From: JBHPGW01 sp042569785
GTDB taxonomy: Bacteria > Planctomycetota > Phycisphaerae > Sedimentisphaerales > Anaerobacaceae
NCBI GenBank assembly: GCA_042569785.1
Contig: JBHPGW010000008.1
Coordinates: forward strand, 1-58,782
Reading direction: 5' to 3'
Length of the DNA: 58,782 bases
Program-made: the position numbers and the translations under genes
The notes under the pieces: generated by a model
The model's database searches: none
Told to the model about the DNA's origin: nothing
The model's input: only the letters and a program-made list of their open reading frames with translations
Shown here: positions 18,758 to 26,013 of the stretch, piece by piece
Position numbering within the stretch: the first letter of the stretch is position 1
How the letters are laid out: each line of letters opens with the position of its first letter

Positions 18758-19573
18758 ATGGGCGAATTGGAACGATCCAAAGCGACGATATGTATCGTCA
18801 ACTACAAGACCGAAGATTTTGTCAGGCTGTGTTTGCGCAGTATCCGTAAGTTTACGCGGTATCCGTATGAGGTTATGGTTATTGACAATAATTCGGCTGA
18901 CGGTTCGCTGGAATATCTTCGCAGCTTAAAGTGGATTCGGCTGATCGAGCGTGATACGCAGAACGATATTGGCGGCGGGCAGGCGCATGCGGCGGCGCTG
19001 GATACGGGGCTGGCCAATTGTCAGACGGAATTTTTTATCTCGATGCACTCGGATACCGTTGTTCATAAAGCTGGCTGGCTCGAAGAGTTGGTTGGGTATT
19101 TTGATAACGATGAAAAGGTTGCTTGTGTGGGGTCGGGTAAAGTCGAACTGGAAGCTAAATGGCGAACGATCCTGAAGAGAAGTACGGATTTGAGGACTTT
19201 CAGGCGAAAGCTTTTAAGCAAGCCTGATCCGCTTGGGATACACCGTTATTATAATCGTACCATCTGCTGTTTGTACCGGACGGATGTGCTTCGGCGAGAG
19301 GGGCTTTGTTTTGTTATGGATAGAGAGAAGGGGCTGACCGCGGGTAAAAAGCTTTATTTTGAACTGGTGGATCGTGGATATAAAACAGTTGAACTGCCGT
19401 GTTCGGTGATGGGCGGGTATTTGTTTCATCTTGCACACGCGACGCAGGTGACAAATCCAGCCGAATTTAAGCTTCGCAAAAAGACCATGAGAAAAGGTAA
19501 TCGGTTAGTAAATAAGGTCATGTCATCGCAAGCGGTTCAGCGTGTTATGGCGGATGAATCATTGGACAAGTAA
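18758..19573 (+). CDS. Glycosyltransferase family 2
   Basis: A 271-residue GT-A fold glycosyltransferase. It begins with the family 2 nucleotide-sugar region ICIVNYKTEDFVRLCLRSI and VIDNNSADGS, then a metal-binding HSDT segment in place of the usual DxD. It sits 6 bases after rfbB, so rhamnose from dTDP-rhamnose is a reasonable donor, but this is inferred from context only. There is no membrane segment, so it probably acts on the cytoplasmic side on lipid-linked or nucleotide-linked glycans. The ribosome binding site is GAAGG. Confidence 0.88.
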   Translation: MGELERSKATICIVNYKTEDFVRLCLRSIRKFTRYPYEVMVIDNNSADGSLEYLRSLKWIRLIERDTQNDIGGGQAHAAALDTGLANCQTEFFISMHSDTVVHKAGWLEELVGYFDNDEKVACVGSGKVELEAKWRTILKRSTDLRTFRRKLLSKPDPLGIHRYYNRTICCLYRTDVLRREGLCFVMDREKGLTAGKKLYFELVDRGYKTVELPCSVMGGYLFHLAHATQVTNPAEFKLRKKTMRKGNRLVNKVMSSQAVQRVMADESLDK

Positions 19574-19582
19574 GGAAGAGCG

Positions 19583-21490
19583 ATGAAGCTTCTTATCCTG
19601 ACACATAATCCGACTCGCCCGAGTTTCAGGCAGAGGGTCGAGATATATATAGAGGCTCTGCGCGGGTTTGGTGTTTTTTGTGAGGTCGCGAAGTTCCCTT
19701 CCGGCGAATTGGCGCGTTATAAACTTATAAAGCTGGCCAGAGAATTTGACGCGGTGCTGCTTCAAAAGAAAACCGTTAATTTGATAGATGCTTTTTGGCT
19801 TGGCAGGTATGCGAAAAAAATTATCTTCGATATAGATGACGCGGTCATGTATTACGACGAAAGGCCCCAGAGGAAGCCAAACAAATATAAGCAGACGTGG
19901 CCTTTTCAAAGAACGGTGAAATTGGCGGATATGGTTATCGCGGGCAATTCTTATCTTGCGGGGCTTTGCGAAGAGTTTAATAATAACGTTAAGATTTTGC
20001 CGACGGGGCTGGATACAGATCCGTATAGAATAGCGGAAAAAGCGGGCTCTGACGGTAAGGTCAGACTTGTATGGATCGGCAGTAAGAGTACGCTTAAATA
20101 TTTGGCGGAGCTTAAACCTGCCCTTGAGTTGCTCGGCAAACGTTTTGATAATGTTGCGTTGAGAATAATCTGCAATGAGTTCTTCGATCTCGAAAATATG
20201 GAAGTTGAAAAATGTCAGTGGGCGCTGGAAACTCAGGCGAGGGATCTGGTTGATAGTGACATTGGATTGGCGCCGCTGACGGATAATCGCTTTACAAAAG
20301 GCAAGTGTGGCTTCAAGGCTTTGCAGTATGCCGCGGCGGGACTTGCTGCGGTTGTCTCGCCTGTGGGTATAAATGCTGAATATGTTGTCGATTCCGTGAC
20401 GGGGTTTCATGCCGGTAATATCGAGCAGTGGGTTGAAAAGATAAGCGAGTTGATTGAGAACGTTGAACTTCGTGAGCGGATGGCTGGCGAGGCGGCCAGG
20501 CGGGTCGAGCGGTTTGACAGCTTGGTGGTGGGTAAAGAGTTGGCGGGGTTGATTGGTGGTGACATTGAAAAGAAAATCGGCTGGCCTGGGGGGCGAAGAG
20601 AAACTAAGGTCAGTATCTGTATTCCGACTTATAACCGTAAGGAGTATCTTCGTCAGACTATTGAGAGTATTTTATCGCAGACTTACCAGGACTACGAGAT
20701 AGTTATCGTCGATGACGGCTCGACCGATGGCACGAAGGAAATGATCGAACAGCTTGGGCTGCCGATCCGTTATTATTATCAGCAAAACAGTGGCGACGCG
20801 GCTGCCAGGAATAAACTTATCGAACTGGCCCGCGGCGAGTATATATCGTTTATCGATTCCGATGACCTGTTGACCTCGGACGCCATCGAAAGAATGGTCG
20901 AGGCGGCGCAGACGCAGGAAGAGGATGTCATAGTCTATGGCCCATATTTCAGGATAGATTCTGCCGGGCTGATCTACAGCAGGTGCAAACGCAGGCTCTA
21001 TAGCGGCAATATTACCGAACGGCTGTTCGAGACTATCCTGGTCCATTCCTGCGGGTCAATGTTTCCCAGGAGGATATTGCAGGGCGATTCAGCATTCGAT
21101 ACTTCTTTAAAGATATGCTCGGACTATGCCCTCTGGCTCGAGCTTTCAAAAAAATACAGGTTCATCGCCCTGGATGAGCCGGTATTCAAAAGACGCAGAC
21201 ACAGCGACAATCTATCAAGTGCCTCCTATGAAAATGGCCTGATAGAGTACGAAGTCCTAAAAAAGTTCTATTACGAAACCGCCGGCAGCGAGGTGGTGAC
21301 GAAATCGATCGCAATGAAAAGACTAAGCCAGCAAGCCTGCCGAACAGCCCGATACGCAATAAAACAGGGCCTACACACCCAGGGCAGTAAACTACTGAGA
21401 GAATCCCTTCGCCATAGAATGAATCTAAAAGCGGTGTTTTATCTTGCCAGGGCATGGGTGTTGAGAAAAAAAGGGTACCGGACACCCTAA
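19583..21490 (+). CDS. Two-domain glycosyltransferase (GT4-like + GT2)
   Basis: A 635-residue fusion. Residues 1-330 form a GT-B/GT4-like domain: FDIDDAV, a sugar-nucleotide region IGLAPLTDNRFTKGKCGFKALQYAAAG, and VSPVGINAEYV. Residues from about 345 form a GT2 domain: VSICIPTYNRKEYLRQTIESILSQTY, VDDGSTDGTKE, and the DxD-type motif FIDSDDLL. Such a fusion could add two sugars in sequence. The last residues (KKGYRTP) and the stop are contributed by the left inverted repeat of accessory cassette 1 (21466-21488), so the original C-terminus may have been replaced. It is the last gene of the rhamnose operon. The ribosome binding site is AAGGAAG. Confidence 0.87.
   Translation: MKLLILTHNPTRPSFRQRVEIYIEALRGFGVFCEVAKFPSGELARYKLIKLAREFDAVLLQKKTVNLIDAFWLGRYAKKIIFDIDDAVMYYDERPQRKPNKYKQTWPFQRTVKLADMVIAGNSYLAGLCEEFNNNVKILPTGLDTDPYRIAEKAGSDGKVRLVWIGSKSTLKYLAELKPALELLGKRFDNVALRIICNEFFDLENMEVEKCQWALETQARDLVDSDIGLAPLTDNRFTKGKCGFKALQYAAAGLAAVVSPVGINAEYVVDSVTGFHAGNIEQWVEKISELIENVELRERMAGEAARRVERFDSLVVGKELAGLIGGDIEKKIGWPGGRRETKVSICIPTYNRKEYLRQTIESILSQTYQDYEIVIVDDGSTDGTKEMIEQLGLPIRYYYQQNSGDAAARNKLIELARGEYISFIDSDDLLTSDAIERMVEAAQTQEEDVIVYGPYFRIDSAGLIYSRCKRRLYSGNITERLFETILVHSCGSMFPRRILQGDSAFDTSLKICSDYALWLELSKKYRFIALDEPVFKRRRHSDNLSSASYENGLIEYEVLKKFYYETAGSEVVTKSIAMKRLSQQACRTARYAIKQGLHTQGSKLLRESLRHRMNLKAVFYLARAWVLRKKGYRTP
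21466..21488 (-). repeat. Left inverted repeat of accessory cassette 1
   Basis: On the minus strand this reads AGGGT-GTCCGGT-ACCCT followed by a run of T, a hairpin with a terminator-like tail pointing left. The core GTGTCCGGTACC recurs in opposite orientation at 22898-22926, on the far side of three small genes. It overlaps the 3' end of the upstream glycosyltransferase gene. Confidence 0.8.
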
Positions 21491-21544
21491 TTTCTGAATT
21501 CCTGAGGTTTAAAAAAGTTTGTTCTAAAAAAAAACAATAAAATG

Positions 21545-21572
21545 TTAACCTTTAGCCGAAGTATGCTATAAT
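21545..21572 (+). promoter_or_regulatory. Promoter of accessory cassette 1
   Basis: TTAACC (21545-21550, 4 of 6 matches) and a perfect TATAAT (21567-21572) are 16 bases apart. The first cassette gene starts 24 bases downstream of the -10 box, after an AGAAAGGG ribosome binding site. Confidence 0.65.
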
Positions 21573-21595
21573 AGCAAGAAGAAAGGGTAAATAAA

Positions 21596-21976
21596 ATGGC
21601 AAAAAGGACTTCAAAAAAGGTAGAGAAGAAAAAGAAAAAGAAAACTCCCCCAACCAGCATCAGTTTTGACTATATTAAGAGTAACCAGTTTCGCGTATCT
21701 CATATTGATGGTATACATGGTGGTGTTACACCAAATGGGCTTGCAATTCAAATGGCTTTATTCAGTGAACGAGCGCCAATACCAAAAACTGAAACATATA
21801 AATTGAGCAAGGCACGTTTGGGTAAGAGAATCAATTCAATTGAAAGAGAAGCCGTAATTCGAGAGGTTGAATTGGAAGCGATTATGAGTCCGGACACGGC
21901 CAAGAGAGTTATTGTTTGGCTGCAAGAAAAAATCGGTGTAATCGAAGCATTACAACAGGAGGGAAAGAAGAAATGA
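21596..21976 (+). CDS. Uncharacterised small protein, cassette 1 gene 1
   Basis: The 126-residue product has a very basic N-terminus (KKVEKKKKKKTPP), then SISFDYIKSNQFRVSHIDGIHGGVTPNGLAIQMALFSERAPIPKTE and an acidic-basic C-terminal helix region (REAVIREVELEAIMSPDTAKRVIVWLQEKIG). The middle resembles short hypothetical proteins with a 'FRV..DG..GG.TP.G.I.MA.FSER.PIP' pattern, loosely like DUF3467; I cannot assign a function. Its stop overlaps the next start (ATGA). The gene is AT-rich compared with the rhamnose genes before it. Confidence 0.7.
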   Translation: MAKRTSKKVEKKKKKKTPPTSISFDYIKSNQFRVSHIDGIHGGVTPNGLAIQMALFSERAPIPKTETYKLSKARLGKRINSIEREAVIREVELEAIMSPDTAKRVIVWLQEKIGVIEALQQEGKKK

Positions 21977-22443
21977 CCCCAACAGAACTATATGAGCAAA
22001 TCACTGATATTTCTACCTCTTGTCAAAGCGACTTGCTTTGTGTAGGCGAACAAAAGAAGTTTAAACCCACAAAAACAGTTAACAGATATTTTATAGGGTA
22101 CAATGCCACTTTCGGAGCCAGCCCCTCAGGTTATATGTCCTTAGATAGTGAAAGTGAAATGAAAAGAAAATTTCAAAAATTAGCAAGACAATGGGAGAAC
22201 GACACTGCTTATGTATCTTCAATACATCAAATTATATTGCACCACTCATATCAAGAGATTATTGGCATGGGACATAACGTAATACCATTGATTTTTAATG
22301 AATTGGAAAAGAAAACGGGGCTTTGGTTTTGGGCGCTTCAAGCTTTGACTGGCGAAAACCCCGTAACTGAAGACGCCTTTGGTGATTTTACTGAGATGAG
22401 AAGAGCTTGGTTGAGTTGGGGCGATATACATGGCTACTTATAA
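21973..22443 (+). CDS. Uncharacterised protein, cassette 1 gene 2
   Basis: The 156-residue protein starts at the ATG overlapping the previous stop, with AGGAGGG about 9 bases upstream. The frame is open back to 21916 but that part lies inside gene 1. The C-terminal half contains a distinctive set: WENDTAYVSSIHQIILHHSYQEIIGMGHNVIPLIFNEL, LWFWALQALTGENPV, MRRAWLSWGDIHGYL. I have seen this arrangement only in hypothetical proteins and cannot name a function. There is no signal peptide or membrane helix. Tight coupling on both sides suggests it acts with its neighbours. Confidence 0.75.
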   Translation: MTPTELYEQITDISTSCQSDLLCVGEQKKFKPTKTVNRYFIGYNATFGASPSGYMSLDSESEMKRKFQKLARQWENDTAYVSSIHQIILHHSYQEIIGMGHNVIPLIFNELEKKTGLWFWALQALTGENPVTEDAFGDFTEMRRAWLSWGDIHGYL

Positions 22444-22867
22444 GCTTTCAGGCCTATTTAAGAGTTTTCCCAAACTCAACAAAAACCCCTTTCCTTTCAA
22501 AGTTACAAGTCCACCTGCCCTATATAACTGTATTGCTTGGGCGGTTGGCGACAACCGTCGTTGGTGGTGGCCAATTAGTGGAGGCTATTGGCCACCAGGG
22601 TGTTCCCAAGAATTAACTATATCAGCCTTTGTGGAAGCCTTTGCTACTTTGAGATATGAGCCCTGTCAAAATGGGCGATTTGAAAATGATTATGAGAAGA
22701 TAGTGTTATTTGCAAAAAACGGCGAGCCAACACATGCCGCACGACAACTCGAAAAATCATGGTGGACGAGCAAACTTGGCAAGGAAGTAGACATTCAGCA
22801 TAAACCCAGAGATTTAGAAGGGCCAGAATACGGCAAAGTGGTTCAATTTTTTCATCGACCACGGTAA
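22430..22867 (+). CDS. Uncharacterised protein (DUF7689-like), cassette 1 gene 3
   Basis: The 145-residue product overlaps gene 2 by 14 bases. Conserved-looking blocks are YNCIAWAVGDNRRWWWP, SGGYWPPGCSQELTISAFVEAF, PTHAARQLEKSWWTSKLG and LEGPEYGKVVQFFHRP. This matches a family I recall as DUF7689; the number should be checked. An invariant-looking Cys at the start of a helix (NCIAWA) and a His in THAARQ are arranged as in NlpC/P60 or papain-like enzymes, so a hydrolase or a degenerate relative is possible (inference). There is no signal peptide, so it would act in the cytoplasm. Confidence 0.75.
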   Translation: MATYKLSGLFKSFPKLNKNPFPFKVTSPPALYNCIAWAVGDNRRWWWPISGGYWPPGCSQELTISAFVEAFATLRYEPCQNGRFENDYEKIVLFAKNGEPTHAARQLEKSWWTSKLGKEVDIQHKPRDLEGPEYGKVVQFFHRPR

Positions 22868-22897
22868 AGAAAAACCTTGTCACTTTTGGGGAATTAA

Positions 22898-22926
22898 AGG
22901 TGTCCATGTGTCCGGTACCTTTTTTG
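22898..22926 (+). repeat. Right inverted repeat of accessory cassette 1, terminator-like
   Basis: AGGT...GTGTCCGGT-ACCT followed by TTTTT. AAAGGT (22896-22901) can pair with ACCTTT (22917-22922) ahead of the T-run, so it may terminate the cassette transcript. It is the inverted counterpart of the repeat at 21466-21488, with matching changes in both stem arms (AGGT/ACCT against AGGGT/ACCCT). Confidence 0.8.
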
Positions 22927-23212
22927 ACAAAGGTACTAATACCTTAACTATAACCGATATTATTACACAAAAAACAAAAAACCCAAAGACAAAAAAATAA
23001 AAAACTTCTCCTGTCTATCCTGCGAAGCCTTGGCGAAGCAGGGACCACAATAACCAGTTACGGAACACCTGCCGCCCTAATTCTTTCCTCATTTTCCTCT
23101 GTGAACTCTGTGGCTAATTCTTTTTTAGGTGTTTTAAATCAGCGTAAATCCGTGTTAATCCGTGGTTAATTATCTTATCTTTTTCTTAGTGCCTTAATGT
23201 CTTAGTGGTGAA
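22927..23212. repeat. Intergenic repeat fragments
   Basis: No gene is seen. The stretch is made of dispersed fragments read on the minus strand: TTAACCACGGATTAACACGG, GAATTAGCCACAGAGTTCAC and CACTAAGACATTAAGGCAC. The same words recur at 49.8-50.0, 52.2-52.3 and 58.7 kb. A copy of CTGCGAAG..CTTGGCGAAGCAG (about 23020-23043) forms a small hairpin. Confidence 0.7.
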
Positions 23213-23427
23213 AAAAACAATCGCGCAAAAAAATGCAAAAAAAGCGACTTTTCACACACCTTTTTGCAAAAAAGCGAACTTTTCAGTGCATTTTGTGCGC
23301 ATTTTTGTAAATTTTTGCGCCTTTTTGCGCGCTTTTCGAGCTTTTCAACCCCCCAAAACCACCCAAATCCCAATTTAAACCCCAAAAACAAACATTCCCC
23401 CCATTCCAAAAACCCCCAAAAAACCAT
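23213..23427 (-). repeat. Copy A of a ~200-bp repeated element, possible 77-codon ORF
   Basis: A G/T-rich (minus strand) stretch that is similar over its length to 49598-49822 on the plus strand. On the minus strand it is open for 77 codons from ATG at 23427 to a stop inside the adjoining repeat. The two conceptual peptides share CLFLGFK, GFGW, LEK.AK.RKN, FC.KV.EK and FLHF.AR in the same order. Several differences fall at third positions (GGG/GGT, CTC/CTT, AAG/AAA, CGA/CGT), which is compatible with coding, but many codons differ in sense. No ribosome binding site is evident. It may be a gene, an RNA, or a non-coding repeat. Confidence 0.55.
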
Positions 23428-23557
23428 GTTTTGAATTAAATGAATTCTAACTCATAAATACAATAAATCTGTAATTGGAAAATTCCGTGAAAATCTGTGT
23501 GAATCCGTGGTAAAAAAAAAGATTCCTTCACCCGCAAAAGTGTTACCCATGTTTCGG
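23428..23557. other. Spacer with repeat words ahead of the AOR operon
   Basis: No gene is seen. It contains CCGTGAAAATCTGTGTGAATCCGTGG (split here as the dispersed ACCACGGATTCACACAG word on the minus strand) and A/T-rich sequence. Confidence 0.5.
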
Positions 23558-23574
23558 TTGACACACTTGGGGGA

Positions 23575-23608
23575 TTGACTTTTTATGAGAAAATTGGTAT
23601 CATACCAA
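23575..23608 (+). promoter_or_regulatory. Promoter with palindromic operator for the ferredoxin-AOR operon
   Basis: TTGACT (23575-23580) and TATCAT (23598-23603) are exactly 17 bases apart. A perfect palindrome TTGGTAT-C-ATACCAA (23594-23608) covers the -10 box, the position expected for a repressor site. A second TTGACA lies at 23558-23563. The binding protein is unknown. Confidence 0.7.
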
Positions 23609-23638
23609 CTTCTTTTATTTGGTTTTCAGGAGGTTTTT

Positions 23639-24202
23639 ATGCAGCGCAAGTTGGCGGTGATCCCTGAGTTGTGTTCGGGGTGTCGAGTATGTGAGATAGC
23701 CTGCGCGGTTCACAGGCAGAAGGTAAACAATCCTAAAAAAGCGAGGATACGGGTGATGACGGTTTATCCTCATCCTGTGGTACGTATGCCGGTGGTTTGC
23801 AATCAGTGCAAGGACGCTAAGTGTATGTCTGCCTGTCCGACCGATGCTATATATAGTCAAAATGGTGTGGTTCGTATCAAGGAAGATGACTGCGTCGGTT
23901 GTCACGCGTGTGTTGACGCATGTCCGTTCGGGGCGATCTATGTTCACAGCGACCTCGATGTACCTTTGAAATGCGATCTATGCGAAGACAACGGCCAGCC
24001 TCAATGCGCGAGGATGTGTCCGACGGGTGCGATAGTATTTATGCCGGAACACGTATTCGGTCAGGCTCATCGACTCAACAACGTGCTTTCTTACGCTCAT
24101 ATGAAAGAGATCGAATATGTCGAAGGCGGTGAGCCAAAACGTCTGCATTACGCTGACAACAATGCAGCTGAAGGTCGCGACGAGAAGGGAGGCCGAAAAT
24201 GA
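23639..24202 (+). CDS. Four-cluster ferredoxin subunit of an aldehyde:ferredoxin oxidoreductase
   Basis: The 187-residue protein has four cysteine groups for [4Fe-4S] clusters: CSGCRVCEIAC, CNQCKDAKCMSACP, CVGCHACVDACP and CDLCEDNGQPQCARMCP. This is the HycB/FdhB-like electron-transfer layout used with molybdo- or tungstoenzymes. The start at 23639 has AGGAGG 5 bases upstream (23628-23633). A longer frame from 23585 would read through the operator. Its stop overlaps the AOR start (ATGA), so the two proteins very likely form a complex that passes electrons from aldehyde oxidation. Confidence 0.92.
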   Translation: MQRKLAVIPELCSGCRVCEIACAVHRQKVNNPKKARIRVMTVYPHPVVRMPVVCNQCKDAKCMSACPTDAIYSQNGVVRIKEDDCVGCHACVDACPFGAIYVHSDLDVPLKCDLCEDNGQPQCARMCPTGAIVFMPEHVFGQAHRLNNVLSYAHMKEIEYVEGGEPKRLHYADNNAAEGRDEKGGRK

Positions 24203-26007
24203 AAGAACATAAAGGCGGATACTTCGGCTCGATATTGCACATCGATCTGAGTAGTGGCGAAAATTCGGTTGAGTCGTTCGACGATGAGTTTATCGATAAA
24301 TATATTGGCGGCAGAGGTTTTGCGATAAAGCTGTTGTGGGATAATCTTAAAAACCATGAAAAAATCGATCCGCTGGGGCCCGAGAACATGCTTATTGTAG
24401 CGGCGGGTCCTCTGACGGGGGTTTATTTGCCGAGTTCGGGTAAGAATTCGTTCGCTTCGATTTCGCCTGCGACGGGATTGTTCGGCGATTCGAGTATGGG
24501 CGGCGGATTCGGTGTCGAACTCAGGCAGGCTGGTTATGACGCGGTTACCGTTGTTGGTAAAGCGGATGAGTTGAGCTATCTGTTTATCGATGACGACCGT
24601 GTAACTATCAAGGCATGTCCGGAGCTTAAGGGTAAGGGGAACCTTGAGACCGAGGGCAGGATACGCGAAAGACTCGGCGATCATGATGTTAGAGTCGCTT
24701 CTATCGGTGTAGCGGGTGAGAATCTTGTTCGTTTTGCTTGTGTGACAAGCGAGTGGAGCAGGAACGCAGGGCGTACGGGGATCGGTGCGGTTATGGGCAG
24801 TAAGAATATCAAGGCGATCGCGGTTCGCGGCCATCAGGATATGCCGGTCGATAATATGGATAAGGTGATAGAGGTTTCCGAGTGTGCTTATAAGGAACTC
24901 GGCGAGCATGATATGATGGGGCACTGGCAAAAGCAGGGGCTGATGGGTGTGATCGATTATGCCAATACGATGGGTATTTTGCCGACGCATAACTTCCGTG
25001 ATACCCACTGGGAGAAATCAAAGACCATCAACGGAAAGACAATGCTGTCGGGCTTTAAGATCGGCAACACGGCTTGTTTTGGATGTCCGATGTGCTGTGG
25101 TAATATCAACCTGGTTAAGGAAGGCAGATGGGCAGGTACGGTGACGGAAGGCCCGGAGTACGAGACCGCTGCGATGTTGGGCTCGAACTTGGGGATCGAT
25201 AGTTTTGCCGCTATTCTTCGCGGTAATCATCTTTGTGACGATCTTGGGCTCGATACCATTTCTACCGGTAATCTTATCGCCGCGGTGATCGAGGGGTATG
25301 AGAAGGACTTACTGAGTCTGGATGATCTTGATGGTAAGCCCATTTCGTGGGGCGATGAAGAACGGGTAATGGAGCTTATCGAGCAGATAGCGAAATGTGA
25401 ATCTATCGGGGCGACGCTCGGATTGGGGGCGAAGGGGGTACTGAAAAAATGGCCGCAACTTGAGCCGATGGTGCTGCATGTGAAAGGGCTGGAACAGTCG
25501 GCGTATGATTGCAGAGGGGCGAGCTCGATGGCCCTTGCTTATGGAACCAGTGACATAGGGGCACATCATACTCGTGCATGGACGGTCGGTAAGGAACTGG
25601 AGATGGGAGCCGACTGGGACATAAATGAGAAGGTCGATCTTGTAATGTATCATCAGCATATTCGCTCATTGTTCGATATGTTCGGTGTTTGTCGGCTGCC
25701 ATGGATCGAGCTGGGTTTCCATGAGGATTTTTACGCGGAGATATTCAGTGCCGTTGTCGGCAAAGAATACTCGCTTGACGATCTGCTTGTTCGTTCGCAG
25801 CATTTGTACGATATGACGCGTGCTATAAATGTTAAACTCGGTGCTACGAAAGACGATGACTACCCGCCGGCGCGCACATTTGTTCCGATCCATAGCGGTC
25901 CGTTAGCAGGGAAAGTTTGCGATCGCGACGAGTATGAGAAGATGCTGGAACTGTATTATGAAAAACGCGGCTGGGACGAACAGGGCAGACCGAAAATGAC
26001 GTTGTAG
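24199..26007 (+). CDS. aor: Aldehyde:ferredoxin oxidoreductase, tungsten-type
   Basis: The 602-residue product matches the length of the AOR family, which oxidises aldehydes to carboxylic acids with a bis-pterin tungsten (or molybdenum) cofactor. Visible hallmarks are the N-terminal GRGFAIKLLWD and GPENMLIVAAGPLTG, the pterin-binding EWSRNAGRTGIGAVMGSKN, and a [4Fe-4S] ligand set beginning CFGCPMCCG. The gene overlaps its ferredoxin by 4 bases, with GGGAGG upstream. The substrate is not evident. An oxygen-sensitive enzyme of this kind points to an anaerobic or fermentative lifestyle. Confidence 0.92.
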   Translation: MKEHKGGYFGSILHIDLSSGENSVESFDDEFIDKYIGGRGFAIKLLWDNLKNHEKIDPLGPENMLIVAAGPLTGVYLPSSGKNSFASISPATGLFGDSSMGGGFGVELRQAGYDAVTVVGKADELSYLFIDDDRVTIKACPELKGKGNLETEGRIRERLGDHDVRVASIGVAGENLVRFACVTSEWSRNAGRTGIGAVMGSKNIKAIAVRGHQDMPVDNMDKVIEVSECAYKELGEHDMMGHWQKQGLMGVIDYANTMGILPTHNFRDTHWEKSKTINGKTMLSGFKIGNTACFGCPMCCGNINLVKEGRWAGTVTEGPEYETAAMLGSNLGIDSFAAILRGNHLCDDLGLDTISTGNLIAAVIEGYEKDLLSLDDLDGKPISWGDEERVMELIEQIAKCESIGATLGLGAKGVLKKWPQLEPMVLHVKGLEQSAYDCRGASSMALAYGTSDIGAHHTRAWTVGKELEMGADWDINEKVDLVMYHQHIRSLFDMFGVCRLPWIELGFHEDFYAEIFSAVVGKEYSLDDLLVRSQHLYDMTRAINVKLGATKDDDYPPARTFVPIHSGPLAGKVCDRDEYEKMLELYYEKRGWDEQGRPKMTL

Positions 26008-26013
26008 TTGGGC

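Noticed and set aside
21466..22926. A complete insertion sequence
   Set aside because: Inverted repeats are present, but none of the three genes resembles a transposase and no target-site duplication could be seen.
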